Part shown: positions 1 through 8,340 of the stretch, piece after piece
Layout: the number at the start of each line of letters is the position of its first letter
Numbering within the stretch: the stretch's first letter is position 1
NCBI GenBank assembly: GCA_900110635.1
Contig: FOEK01000002.1
Coordinates: forward strand, 62,001 to 126,000
Direction of reading: 5' to 3'
From: Lachnospiraceae bacterium NE2001
Lineage (GTDB): Bacteria > Bacillota > Clostridia > Lachnospirales > Lachnospiraceae
DNA length: 64,000 nucleotides
The notes under the pieces: model-generated
What the model saw: only the letters and a program-made list of their open reading frames with translations
What the model was told of the DNA's origin: nothing
Databases searched by the model: none
Position numbers and translations under genes: made by a program

Positions 1-1
1 C

Positions 2-337
2 GATCCTAAGAGATTATTGCAGGTTATGGAGAACCTGAAGAATAATGCGGATAAATATGCAAAGACCCGTATAGAAATAAAGCTGGAGCAGGTGACGGAG
101 AGTGATAAGAGCTCGGATGCTCAGCATATCAGGATTCATTTTCGTGATTTTGGTCCTGGAATCCCAGAGGAGGAGATACCATTTATCACTGGCAAGTTTT
201 ATCGTGGAAAGAACGTGGGGGACGAGCAGGGTTCTGGACTCGGTCTATATATAGTTAAAGAACTGGTAGATAAAATGGGAGGCAGACTGTCTCTGATCAA
301 TATGAAACCAGGTCTTGATGCGGTTATCGAATTATAG
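2..337 (+). CDS. Sensor histidine kinase, C-terminal fragment
   Basis: Only the ATP-binding (HATPase_c) end of a membrane sensor kinase is inside the window; the frame is open to the left edge. The N box (ENLKNNADKYA), the G1 box (FRDFGPGIP) and the G2 box (GSGLGLYIVKEL) are all present in the right order, so the catalytic domain looks intact. The protein would phosphorylate a partner response regulator from ATP. The dimerisation and sensor domains and the likely regulator gene lie upstream, outside the window, so the signal cannot be named. The next gene starts 131 bases downstream with its own promoter, so this is probably the end of an operon. Confidence 0.9.
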   Translation, partial: DPKRLLQVMENLKNNADKYAKTRIEIKLEQVTESDKSSDAQHIRIHFRDFGPGIPEEEIPFITGKFYRGKNVGDEQGSGLGLYIVKELVDKMGGRLSLINMKPGLDAVIEL

Positions 338-366
338 TGATTATCTGACCTAAAAGTTTTTTTACG

Positions 367-395
367 TTTACTTTTGATGGTTCGTGATATATAAT
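367..395 (+). promoter_or_regulatory. Sigma-A promoter for the HIT gene
   Basis: TTTACT at 367-372 and TATAAT at 390-395 are separated by exactly 17 bases. A short GTGGG/CCCAC hairpin lies in the leader at 426-441. The gene starts at 469 behind an AGGAGG site. Confidence 0.65.
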
Positions 396-468
396 TTTAG
401 TTTGCAATGATTGATGTAATATATGGTGGGTTCAGTCCCACTGATCGTAAAGCAAAAAGGAGGCAGTT

Positions 469-885
469 ATGGTTAAAGATGATTGTATTTTCTGCAAACT
501 CGCAAATGGAGTGTTTCCTACTAATAAGATATATGAGGATGATGACTTTACAGTGATACTTGATGCGGCTCCTGCAAATAAGGGACATGCATTGATTCTG
601 CCTAAGCAGCACTATGCAAATCTATTTGAGATAGATGACGAGGTTAGTGCAAAGGTGCTCCCTCTTGCAAAGAAGGTTGCAGCAGCTCTTAAAGAAGAGC
701 TTGGCTGTGATGGGATAAATGTTATTCAGAACAATGGAACAGCTGCCGGTCAGACAGTATTTCATTTCCATGTTCATGTGATCCCAAGATATGACAATGA
801 TAAGTTTGATATAGGATGGCCTCAGGCTGAACCTGATGCTGACGAACAAGCTGCATTGGCAGAAAAACTTGCGGCAAGATTTTAA
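469..885 (+). CDS. HIT family nucleotide hydrolase/transferase
   Basis: This 138-residue protein has the complete histidine triad HFHVHVIPR near residues 100-108 and the N-terminal CIFCKLANG segment typical of bacterial HIT (Hint-like) proteins. Family members hydrolyse nucleoside phosphoramidates or related adenylylated compounds in the cytosol; the natural substrate is generally unknown. The start ATG sits 7 bases after a strong AGGAGG. The gene ends 20 bases before the aldose epimerase-like gene, which has its own ribosome binding site, so the two probably share a transcript. Full length for the family. Confidence 0.93.
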   Translation: MVKDDCIFCKLANGVFPTNKIYEDDDFTVILDAAPANKGHALILPKQHYANLFEIDDEVSAKVLPLAKKVAAALKEELGCDGINVIQNNGTAAGQTVFHFHVHVIPRYDNDKFDIGWPQAEPDADEQAALAEKLAARF

Positions 886-905
886 GAAAGTTCGGAGGAA
901 TAAAG

Positions 906-1916
906 ATGGCTTATACATCAGAATTAAAGAAGTACAAGGATAAAGATGTAATCCAGCTTAAGGCGGGAAGATATACGGCAACAATAGCACCATTTTTGGG
1001 AAGCAATATCATTTCAATGGTTGATGTGGAAAATGATATCAATTTCTTCAGAAAGGATGAGAGCCTCAGTATAGATGAACTTAAGGCTTCAGCTGAGGTC
1101 TATGGTTTCCCTACTTTGCTATATCCTAATAGACTAAGAGATGGAATTCTGAAGACAAGTGATGCTGTATATACATTTCCGATTGTTGATATAGAAGGCA
1201 ATAATGCACTTCACGGATTCCTTCATAAAAGAGAGCATAGCGTGGTTGATATGAGAGTGGTTGGAGATACAGCCATTGCCAAGACAGAGTATGTTTATGA
1301 TGAGAAGGATCCTTTCTTTGAGACTTTTCCGCTTAAGTTTAAGGCAGAGTTTACATTTAAGTTATCTGACGAAGGAATGCATTACGAATTCACAGTAACT
1401 AATATGTCAGATAAGCAGCTGCCATACGGTGTATGTAATCACACCACGATAAATGGTCCTTTTACTACAAATGGTGAGCCTCTTGGAACCAGACTGTTTG
1501 TAACGATTGGAGATAAATGGCCGCTCAATCAGAGAAGTCTTCCAACCTGTGATTTTATCTCGTTGGATAATCACGACAGACAGTATCTCACAGGTTCAAT
1601 GATTCCGGTTAAGCATATTATTAATAATGATGTATATAACTGTGAGACCTATGATGTGGATGGTCTTCCATTTAGAGGAGCCATCGTAACAGATGTTGCC
1701 ACTGGTAACGAGATCCGTTATGAGGTTGATAATAACTTTAAGTTCTGGGTTATCTGGAATGATGGTGGTGAAAAGGGGTATTTTTGTCCAGAGCCGTCCA
1801 CCTGGATGATTGACGCTCCAAACCTTCCGCTTCCTGGTGAGGAATCTGGCTATGAGGAACTTGCTCCTGGTGAGTCAAAGACAGTAAGAGAGCATATCTA
1901 TAGCGAGATAAAATAA
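906..1916 (+). CDS. Aldose 1-epimerase family protein
   Basis: A 336-residue galactose mutarotase-like protein. Visible family features are the substrate-binding region around YGFPTLLYPNRLRDG, the catalytic-histidine region GVCNHTTINGPF near residue 175, and a C-terminal acidic region FCPEPSTWMIDAPN that would supply the catalytic glutamate. It should interconvert alpha and beta anomers of an aldohexose or a phosphorylated sugar in the cytosol. It is more diverged than the E. coli GalM type, so the sugar is not certain. The start is supported by GGAGGA 8 bases upstream. It follows the HIT gene closely. Confidence 0.85.
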   Translation: MAYTSELKKYKDKDVIQLKAGRYTATIAPFLGSNIISMVDVENDINFFRKDESLSIDELKASAEVYGFPTLLYPNRLRDGILKTSDAVYTFPIVDIEGNNALHGFLHKREHSVVDMRVVGDTAIAKTEYVYDEKDPFFETFPLKFKAEFTFKLSDEGMHYEFTVTNMSDKQLPYGVCNHTTINGPFTTNGEPLGTRLFVTIGDKWPLNQRSLPTCDFISLDNHDRQYLTGSMIPVKHIINNDVYNCETYDVDGLPFRGAIVTDVATGNEIRYEVDNNFKFWVIWNDGGEKGYFCPEPSTWMIDAPNLPLPGEESGYEELAPGESKTVREHIYSEIK

Positions 1917-1953
1917 CACTATATATGATTTCTGTTTTGTTTACCAATAATTG

Positions 1954-1982
1954 ATGACAAAAGAATAATAATATTATATAAT
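1954..1982 (+). promoter_or_regulatory. metK promoter
   Basis: ATGACA at 1954-1959 (one mismatch to TTGACA) and TATAAT at 1977-1982 with 17 bases between them. The predicted transcript start near 1989 gives a leader of about 60 nt. Confidence 0.65.
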
Positions 1983-1990
1983 GTTCAATT

Positions 1991-2006
1991 GTGGCAATTC
2001 AGCCAC
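1991..2006 (+). promoter_or_regulatory. Small hairpin in the metK leader
   Basis: GTGGC (1991-1995) and GCCAC (2002-2006) form a 5-bp stem at the very 5' end of the predicted metK transcript. It is followed by an AT-rich stretch and the AAGGGGAG ribosome binding site. It does not match the SAM-I, SMK or SAM-II consensus as far as can be judged by eye, so no riboswitch is claimed. Confidence 0.35.
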
Positions 2007-2049
2007 GTATAGCTACAAAATATTATTTTTTTAAGGGGAGATTAAAAAA

Positions 2050-3237
2050 ATGGAGCGTAGGTTTTTTACATCCGAGTCCGTAACAGAAGGACATCCGGAT
2101 AAAATCTGTGATCAGATTTCAGATGCGATCCTTGATGAGCTTCTTCGTCAGGATCCAAACAGCCGTGTAGCTTGCGAGACAAGCTGTACAACAGGTCTTG
2201 TCCTGGTAATGGGCGAGATTACTACAAATGCAAATGTAGATTTTCAGAGAATTGTTAGAAACACTGTAAGAGAAATTGGTTATGACAGAGCTAAGTATGG
2301 CTTTGATGCTGATACCTGCGGTGTTATGGTTGCACTTGATGAGCAGTCACAGGATATTGCCCTTGGAGTTGATAAGGCTCTTGAGGCAAAGGAAAATCAG
2401 ATGAGTGATGAGGAGATAGAGGCTATTGGAGCTGGTGACCAGGGACTTATGTTTGGTTATGCTTCAAATGAGACACCGGAGCTTATGCCTTATCCAATCG
2501 CTATGGCTCATAAGCTGGCACTTAAGCTTACAGAGGTTCGTAAGAATGGAACTCTTTCTTATCTCAGACCTGATGGAAAGACTCAGGTTTCAGTTGAATA
2601 TGATGAGAATGGTAAGCCAGTTAGAATAGATACAGTTGTTCTTTCTACACAGCATAGTGCTGACGTATCTCAGGAGCAGATTCATGAGGATATTAAAAAG
2701 TATGTCTTTGAACCAGTGCTTCCTAAGGATATGATTGATGATGATACAAAATATTTTATCAATCCTACAGGACGTTTCGTAATCGGAGGTCCTCATGGTG
2801 ATTCTGGCCTTACAGGTCGTAAAATAATCGTTGATACCTACGGTGGTTATGCTCGTCACGGTGGCGGTGCATTTTCAGGAAAGGATCCAACAAAGGTTGA
2901 TAGATCTGCATCTTATGCAGCTAGATACGTAGCAAAGAATATTGTTGCAGCAGGACTTGCTGATAAGTGTGAGATTCAGCTTTCATACGCTATCGGTGTT
3001 GCAAGACCTACTTCAATTATGATTGATACATTTGGCACAGGTAAGCTTTCAGATGAGAAGATTACTGAGATCGTTCGTGAGAACTTTGATCTCAGACCAG
3101 CAGGAATTATCAAGATGCTGGATCTTCGTCGTCCTATCTATAAGCAGACAGCTGCTTATGGACACTTTGGCCGTACTGATATCGATGTTCCTTGGGAGCA
3201 TACAGATATGGCTGAGAAGCTTGCTTCTTATCTGTAG
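2050..3237 (+). CDS. metK: S-adenosylmethionine synthetase
   Basis: A 395-residue, full-length MetK. It makes S-adenosylmethionine from methionine and ATP as a cytosolic homotetramer. Signature motifs are [16 protein letters not shown] at the N terminus, [12 protein letters not shown] near residue 127 and the glycine-rich loop [16 protein letters not shown] near residue 275. The start follows AAGGGGAG. It has its own promoter and a short leader. It is followed after 52 bases by the carbamoyltransferase paralogue, with no terminator visible between them, so read-through is likely. Confidence 0.98.
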   Translation: MERRFFTSESVTEGHPDKICDQISDAILDELLRQDPNSRVACETSCTTGLVLVMGEITTNANVDFQRIVRNTVREIGYDRAKYGFDADTCGVMVALDEQSQDIALGVDKALEAKENQMSDEEIEAIGAGDQGLMFGYASNETPELMPYPIAMAHKLALKLTEVRKNGTLSYLRPDGKTQVSVEYDENGKPVRIDTVVLSTQHSADVSQEQIHEDIKKYVFEPVLPKDMIDDDTKYFINPTGRFVIGGPHGDSGLTGRKIIVDTYGGYARHGGGAFSGKDPTKVDRSASYAARYVAKNIVAAGLADKCEIQLSYAIGVARPTSIMIDTFGTGKLSDEKITEIVRENFDLRPAGIIKMLDLRRPIYKQTAAYGHFGRTDIDVPWEHTDMAEKLASYL

Positions 3238-3289
3238 ATAGTCATTCAGAAAGAGCCACAGCGAAGAATCTTTATTCGAGGTATATATT

Positions 3290-4225
3290 ATGAAGAATAT
3301 GCTGAACTTTAAGAACTTCTCCGCAGAGGAGTTAATGGAGATACTGGAAATAGCACAGGATATGAAGAAGGATCCTGAGAAGTACGCTGACAGCCTGAAG
3401 GGAAAGAAACTATATTCCTTGTTTGAGAAGACCTCAACAAGAACATTTCTTTCATTTGCTACAGGTATTACGGAGCTGGGAGGTACCTACTTCAATCAGC
3501 TCTGGGAGGATTCCAACTTTGTTCTTGGCGAGCCTGTATCTGAGATCAAATATGTCTGCAGAAATGTAGATATCATTATGGCGCGTTTGGTAAAGAATGA
3601 GACGGTTGAGCTCTTTGGTGAAAATGTTACGGTTCCTTTTATTAATGGCTGTGACAGTTCATATCATCCTTGTCAGATTCTTGCTGATGCACTTACTGTT
3701 ATTGAGAAGTTTGGCGATTTAAATGTTAACTTCATGTATATTGGTGCAAAGAATAACGTATTCAATTCACTGGTTGAGTTCTTTGCTAAGATGCAGAAGG
3801 GTACTCTTTATGGACTTACACCATTAGTTAATAACACTGCTTGTGGTGATGATTTCTATGAGGCAGCAAAGGCAACTGGCTACTATGTTGAGCTTGATCC
3901 TACCATGTCTATGGAGGAAGCTAAGGATTATGCTAAGAAGATGAATGTTGTTTACACAGATACCTGGGTAGACATGGAGTTCTTCAATAATCCAGCATAT
4001 CAGCAGCAGAAGGAAGAAACCCTGGCTAAGATGATGCCTTATCAGATTAATGATGATTTTCTTGAGGGCAGCGATGCGCTGGTATTCCATGATATGCCAA
4101 TGCATGTTGGTTTCGAGATATCTGAGAGCGTTGAGAAGAAACATATGGAAACGATACTTGACGAAGCAGAAAACAGACGACATGCTGAAAAAGCTGTTAT
4201 GTACTATTTGCTAAAAAAATGTTAA
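3290..4225 (+). CDS. Ornithine carbamoyltransferase-like protein, altered active site
   Basis: A 311-residue member of the aspartate/ornithine carbamoyltransferase superfamily. The carbamoyl phosphate loop is present but altered: STRTF at residues 49-53, where STRTR is usual. HPCQ (126-129), which contacts carbamoyl phosphate, is intact. Both ornithine-binding signatures deviate: the SMG loop reads TDTWVDME (223-230) and the HCLP motif reads HDMP (267-270), so the ornithine-contacting cysteine is missing. From knowledge of the family I infer that the second substrate may not be ornithine. It lies between metK and pyrB, not in an arginine operon. Automated pipelines would probably call it argF. 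Confidence 0.75.
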   Translation: MKNMLNFKNFSAEELMEILEIAQDMKKDPEKYADSLKGKKLYSLFEKTSTRTFLSFATGITELGGTYFNQLWEDSNFVLGEPVSEIKYVCRNVDIIMARLVKNETVELFGENVTVPFINGCDSSYHPCQILADALTVIEKFGDLNVNFMYIGAKNNVFNSLVEFFAKMQKGTLYGLTPLVNNTACGDDFYEAAKATGYYVELDPTMSMEEAKDYAKKMNVVYTDTWVDMEFFNNPAYQQQKEETLAKMMPYQINDDFLEGSDALVFHDMPMHVGFEISESVEKKHMETILDEAENRRHAEKAVMYYLLKKC

Positions 4226-4278
4226 TATAATACAAATTAAAAATGAGTCACCTGCATCTGGCGGGCTGACTCATTTTT
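4226..4278 (+). promoter_or_regulatory. pyrB promoter element and 5' hairpin/attenuator
   Basis: TATAAT at 4226-4231 has no good -35 partner. It is followed at once by a perfect 12-bp inverted repeat, AAAAATGAGTCA (4239-4250) and TGACTCATTTTT (4267-4278). The hairpin ends two bases before the AAGGAG site of pyrB. It can terminate transcripts coming from the upstream gene. If the TATAAT is used, it would form the extreme 5' end of the pyrB mRNA. Confidence 0.7.
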
Positions 4279-4292
4279 GTAAGGAGAATCAT

Positions 4293-5207
4293 ATGAAACA
4301 CTTAATTGATCCTATGGACCTGTCACTTGAAGAGTTGGATGAAATCCTTGAACTTGGAGAAGAAATATACGAGCATCCTGAAAAGTATGCTGATATAGCT
4401 AAGGGCAAAAAGATAGCAACTCTTTTCTATGAACCATCAACAAGAACAAGGCTTAGCTTTGAGTCTGCAATGCTGGATCTTGGTGGAAATGTTATCGGAT
4501 TCTCATCGGCAAATGATTCCTCTGTATCAAAGGGTGAATCAGTAGAGGATACAGTGAGAACAGTTGGCTGTTTCGCTGATGTGATTGCCATGAGACATCC
4601 TAATGAAGGTGCTCCAAAGCTGGCATCTATGGTGGCTCCTGTTCCAATAATAAATGCAGGAGATGGCGGTCACAACCATCCTACTCAGACACTCACCGAT
4701 CTTCTTACTATCAGAAAAGAAAAGGGTAAGCTTGACCATATGACCATCGGTCTATGTGGTGACCTTAAGTTTGGTCGAACAGTTCACAGTCTTATCAAGG
4801 CAATGTCCAGATATCCTGGGGTTAAGTTCGTGCTCATTTCACCAAAGGAACTGAGAGTTCCAGACTATATCATATCAGATGTTATAGAACCTGCCGGTCT
4901 TTCCTACGAGGAGGTTGAATCCCTGGAAGATAATATCGGCAAGGTGGATATCCTGTATATGACCAGAGTTCAAAGAGAACGTTTCTTCAATGAAGCCGAC
5001 TATGTTCGTTTGAAAGATACCTACATTCTCGATAGGAAAAAGATGAAGCTGGCAAAGGAGGATATGATAATCCTTCACCCACTTCCAAGAGTAAATGAAA
5101 TCTCGCCGTCAGTGGACGATGACCCAAGAGCTTGTTACTTCCGCCAGGTAAAGTACGGCAAGTTTGTACGTATGGCCCTCATCTGCAAACTCCTTGGTCT
5201 CAAATAA
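4293..5207 (+). CDS. pyrB: Aspartate carbamoyltransferase catalytic chain
   Basis: A 304-residue catalytic subunit. It condenses carbamoyl phosphate and aspartate to carbamoyl aspartate, the committed step of pyrimidine synthesis. The active-site motifs are all standard: STRTRLSF near residue 50, HPTQTL near residue 130, and the aspartate-side [10 protein letters not shown] near residue 264. Together with pyrI, 29 bases downstream, it should form the PyrB6-PyrI6 type holoenzyme. The start is supported by AAGGAG, which abuts the leader hairpin. Confidence 0.98.
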   Translation: MKHLIDPMDLSLEELDEILELGEEIYEHPEKYADIAKGKKIATLFYEPSTRTRLSFESAMLDLGGNVIGFSSANDSSVSKGESVEDTVRTVGCFADVIAMRHPNEGAPKLASMVAPVPIINAGDGGHNHPTQTLTDLLTIRKEKGKLDHMTIGLCGDLKFGRTVHSLIKAMSRYPGVKFVLISPKELRVPDYIISDVIEPAGLSYEEVESLEDNIGKVDILYMTRVQRERFFNEADYVRLKDTYILDRKKMKLAKEDMIILHPLPRVNEISPSVDDDPRACYFRQVKYGKFVRMALICKLLGLK

Positions 5208-5236
5208 TGTGCAAGTGGGTTTAGAAAGGAAAGAAT

Positions 5237-5659
5237 ATGAAGATAGATAGTATACAAAATGGAATTGTTCTTGATCACATTACAGCTGGAAACGCTATGC
5301 GCCTTTATTACGACCTTGGTCTGGATAAGCTGGATTGCAGTGTTGCTATGATGCAGAACGTTAAGTCAGATAAAATGGGAAAGAAGGACATCATCAAGAT
5401 AGATAAGGATGAGTATGATATTAATCTTGATGTCATTGGTTACATCGATCCAGGTGTAACAGTCAGCATAATAAAAGATGGTGTTACAATAGAGAAGAAG
5501 AAGGTTGATCTCCCAAAGAAGCTGGTCAACATTCAAAAGTGCAAGAATCCTAGATGTATTACAGCAATAGAACCTAACATTCCACATATCTTCAATCTCA
5601 CAGACGAGAAACGAAGAGTGTATAGATGCATATATTGTGAAGACAGTGCTCGGTCATAA
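5237..5659 (+). CDS. pyrI: Aspartate carbamoyltransferase regulatory chain
   Basis: A 140-residue regulatory subunit with an N-terminal nucleotide-binding domain (IDSIQNGIVLDHITAGNAMRL) and a C-terminal zinc domain. The four cysteine ligands are visible as CKNPRC and CIYC, near residues 102-134. It binds CTP/ATP and makes the holoenzyme allosteric. The gene directly follows pyrB and is translated from a GAAAGGAAAG site. The stop codon lies inside a hairpin. Confidence 0.97.
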   Translation: MKIDSIQNGIVLDHITAGNAMRLYYDLGLDKLDCSVAMMQNVKSDKMGKKDIIKIDKDEYDINLDVIGYIDPGVTVSIIKDGVTIEKKKVDLPKKLVNIQKCKNPRCITAIEPNIPHIFNLTDEKRRVYRCIYCEDSARS

Positions 5660-5680
5660 AGCTCGAGCTTATGACCGGGC
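5648..5680 (+). terminator. Hairpin at the end of pyrI
   Basis: GCTCGGTCATAA and TTATGACCGGGC pair (one wobble) around AGCTCGAGC, overlapping the pyrI stop. A T run (5697-5702) appears only about 16 bases after the stem, so it is an atypical terminator and may rather protect the 3' end. Confidence 0.5.
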
Positions 5681-5718
5681 ATCCGAATACTTCCTGTTTT
5701 TTATAAAGGAGTACCAAT

Positions 5719-6435
5719 ATGATAAAAGCGAATAATCTTTCAATGGTGTACGGGAAAGATTTTAAGGCGGTGGATAACCTGTCCTTTGAGATTAAGCCCG
5801 GTGAGATAGTTGGATTTGCCGGACCAAATGGAGCAGGTAAAACCACCGCTATTAAAATGCTTACCGGAATACTTAAGCCAACAGAGGGAAGTGCTGTGAT
5901 AAATGGCTTTGATATAGTGAAAGAGCCTATCAAAGCAAAAGAAAGCTTTGCATACGTTGCAGATAATCCGGATATTCTTCTCCAGCTTACTGGTATAGAG
6001 TATATAAATTATATTGCCAATCTATATAAGGTCCCAATGGATACCCGGGAGGATCGTATAAATGAACTGGCAGAAAGATTTGATATCAGGGACAGCCTTG
6101 GCCGACCAATGAAAGAGTACTCTCATGGCATGCGTCAGAAGACCATGGTAATAGCGGCCCTCATTCATAATCCACCTGCGTGGATTTTGGACGAACCTAT
6201 GACTGGTCTTGATCCAACTGCTGCATTTGAACTTAAACAGATGATGAAGGAACACGCTGAGAAGGGAAATGCGGTTCTTTTCTCAACGCATGTTCTCGAG
6301 GTGGCTGAGAAGCTCTGCGACCGAATTATGATAATCAACCATGGTAAGAATCTTTATCAGGGTACTGTGGAAGATTTAAAGACCCAGCATCCGGGCGAAG
6401 ACCTTGAAGCTATATTTATTAAGATGATAAATTAA
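5719..6435 (+). CDS. ABC transporter ATP-binding protein
   Basis: A 238-residue ATPase subunit of an ABC-2-type exporter. The Walker A motif GPNGAGKTT lies near residues 35-43, the signature is YSHGMRQK, the Walker B is AWILDEPMTGLDP, and a switch histidine sits in STHVLEV. It couples ATP hydrolysis to the integral membrane protein encoded 20 bases downstream. Similar pairs export bacteriocins or drugs, or modulate the envelope; nothing here identifies the substrate. The start follows AAAGGAG. Confidence 0.95.
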   Translation: MIKANNLSMVYGKDFKAVDNLSFEIKPGEIVGFAGPNGAGKTTAIKMLTGILKPTEGSAVINGFDIVKEPIKAKESFAYVADNPDILLQLTGIEYINYIANLYKVPMDTREDRINELAERFDIRDSLGRPMKEYSHGMRQKTMVIAALIHNPPAWILDEPMTGLDPTAAFELKQMMKEHAEKGNAVLFSTHVLEVAEKLCDRIMIINHGKNLYQGTVEDLKTQHPGEDLEAIFIKMIN

Positions 6436-6455
6436 ATGTAATACAGGTGAGTTGT

Positions 6456-8126
6456 ATGAATACAGTTGGTGTTAGATCGCTTGTTAAGATTCTTAGTAAG
6501 AATTCGGAAATGAAGATGCCTGACAGTACATTATATAAGGTGCTGGCTCTTATTGCGGCACTGGGCATAATGATTCCGTGTACGCTTATTGTGGGATTTA
6601 TCAGTTATGTTATGACTGAAGCTTTGTATGAAGCTGGCAGTCCCGGCGGCGGAATGCTGTTCGAGATGCAGATTCTGTCGGCGTTTTCTATGATATTTGG
6701 TATTCTTGTTATTTTCAGCGTAATGTTCTTCTCATCGGATAGAGAACATTTTGTGACGCTTCCAATACCAAGTCATCATCTTATGATGGCGAAGTTTTTC
6801 TATGCTTATATGGCAGAGAGTATTATGGAGTTTATGGTGCTGCTTGCAGTTTTTGTTGGCTATGCCATAGCAATAGGGCGAAATGTAGGTGTTAAGGCGG
6901 CGCTTCATCCAGTTTCACTTATTTCGTCAATTATTGGAATCTTCCTTATTCCCCTGGTTCCAATGATTTATTGTGCAATCTTCAGTCTGATACTTATGGC
7001 GGCGCTGAGCCGTGTAAAGACTGCAAAGATTTTTTACAGGATGTCGACTATCTTTCTGCTTCTTTTTGCTGGACTGTTCCTTCTGTCACTAAGGGGGATT
7101 GGCGAAGTAAATATGGAAAACTATGTTGAGTCTTTGGGAAGCGGAAGCAATATACTACTCAGATCATTGAATATCATATTTTTCCCTGTACCTTGGCTTT
7201 CAAATGCTATCTCAGAGGGGAGTATTCTGTGGCTTCTTGCAAGCCTGGCAGGTAATGCAGGTCTTCTGGTGATTCTGTATTTTCTGGGAAAAGCGTTGTA
7301 TCAGAAAGGACTTTACACCGCGGCTAGTCTTGGTTCCTCCAAGAAGGCTGAGATTAAGTCAAAGGACATTACCAGCAGCTCACAGTTTAAAGCCAGTCTT
7401 CAGAAAGAGCTTCGTGTGATTCTGAGAACAAAGGCCTTTTCCGGTAACTGTGCGTATATCAACATACTCTGGCCTGTAGGTGTATTTCTGCTATTTCATT
7501 TTACAAGAAATAAGGGCTTCCTTGCTGCATTTATTGAAATGTATCAGATGGGGCGTGACAGAGCTGAAATGATACTTCTTATGGTGGTCATATCCATAGC
7601 GTTTATTGCTACAGCCCTTAATTCCATAGCATCTACAGCATTTACAAGAGAAGGACAGCATCTTTCACTTATTAAGTTTATTCCTGTTCCGTACGAGACT
7701 CAGGCCTACGCTAAGGCAACAGTAAGCCTGATGTTTACTTATCCAATGCTGCTTCTTTCAGATATTATGATATGTGCCTATATGAAAGTGCCAGTCTATA
7801 TGTGCATATATTATGCTATCCAGATGCTGCTGGCCCATCTTATTTCACTGGTAATAGGAATGATGATGGACAGTGCATCCCCATACGTAGAGTGGGATGA
7901 TGAATACAGTGCGCTCAGAGGAAACCTGAATACTTTCTTTAATATGGCAATAATGATGGTTCTTTCTGCTGTGATAGTGGGACTGGGACTGCTTATATAT
8001 GAACTGCTTAAGATGCCTATTGCTGCATATCACATTATTATATTTATTATTCTGGCTATAGTAGCAATTAGACTGGTGATGAAGGGAAAGACTGTGATCA
8101 TTACGAATATGGAGAAAATGAGCTAA
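6456..8126 (+). CDS. ABC transporter permease, large membrane protein
   Basis: A 556-residue polytopic protein with many hydrophobic segments in two halves, separated by a polar region around residues 290-340. It has no soluble catalytic domain. The ATG at 6456, behind an AGGTGA site, is preferred to the GTG at 6447, which overlaps that site. It lies directly downstream of the ATPase gene, so the two should assemble into one exporter. The family appears related to the putative ABC exporters of Clostridia. The cargo is unknown. Confidence 0.85.
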   Translation: MNTVGVRSLVKILSKNSEMKMPDSTLYKVLALIAALGIMIPCTLIVGFISYVMTEALYEAGSPGGGMLFEMQILSAFSMIFGILVIFSVMFFSSDREHFVTLPIPSHHLMMAKFFYAYMAESIMEFMVLLAVFVGYAIAIGRNVGVKAALHPVSLISSIIGIFLIPLVPMIYCAIFSLILMAALSRVKTAKIFYRMSTIFLLLFAGLFLLSLRGIGEVNMENYVESLGSGSNILLRSLNIIFFPVPWLSNAISEGSILWLLASLAGNAGLLVILYFLGKALYQKGLYTAASLGSSKKAEIKSKDITSSSQFKASLQKELRVILRTKAFSGNCAYINILWPVGVFLLFHFTRNKGFLAAFIEMYQMGRDRAEMILLMVVISIAFIATALNSIASTAFTREGQHLSLIKFIPVPYETQAYAKATVSLMFTYPMLLLSDIMICAYMKVPVYMCIYYAIQMLLAHLISLVIGMMMDSASPYVEWDDEYSALRGNLNTFFNMAIMMVLSAVIVGLGLLIYELLKMPIAAYHIIIFIILAIVAIRLVMKGKTVIITNMEKMS

Positions 8127-8340
8127 ATAGGCTCAGAAATATGTCAAAAAACAAAAAATACATCAAAAAAAGCATCAGAAAAGCATTAAAATAATTACGA
8201 AGATATTACAAAAAGCATTAAATGTTAAAAAAACTTTACAAAAAAGCAATTTATGGATATAATATAATAGTTTTATTGTGATATATTATGTAAATCACGT
8301 AATTATCTAAAAAACCACTTAAAAGGATGACCATTTAATC
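8127..8340 (+). promoter_or_regulatory. A-rich murA upstream region with strong promoter
   Basis: TTTACA (8235-8240) and TATAAT (8258-8263) are 17 bases apart. The 100 bases upstream are very A-rich, with a recurring AAAAGCATTAAA-like word, which may act as an UP-like or curved element. No gene is seen in this gap. Confidence 0.75.

Noticed and set aside
1983-2049. SAM riboswitch before metK
   Set aside because: The leader is only about 60 nt and lacks the SAM-I core and the SMK or SAM-II signatures; only a 5-bp hairpin is visible.
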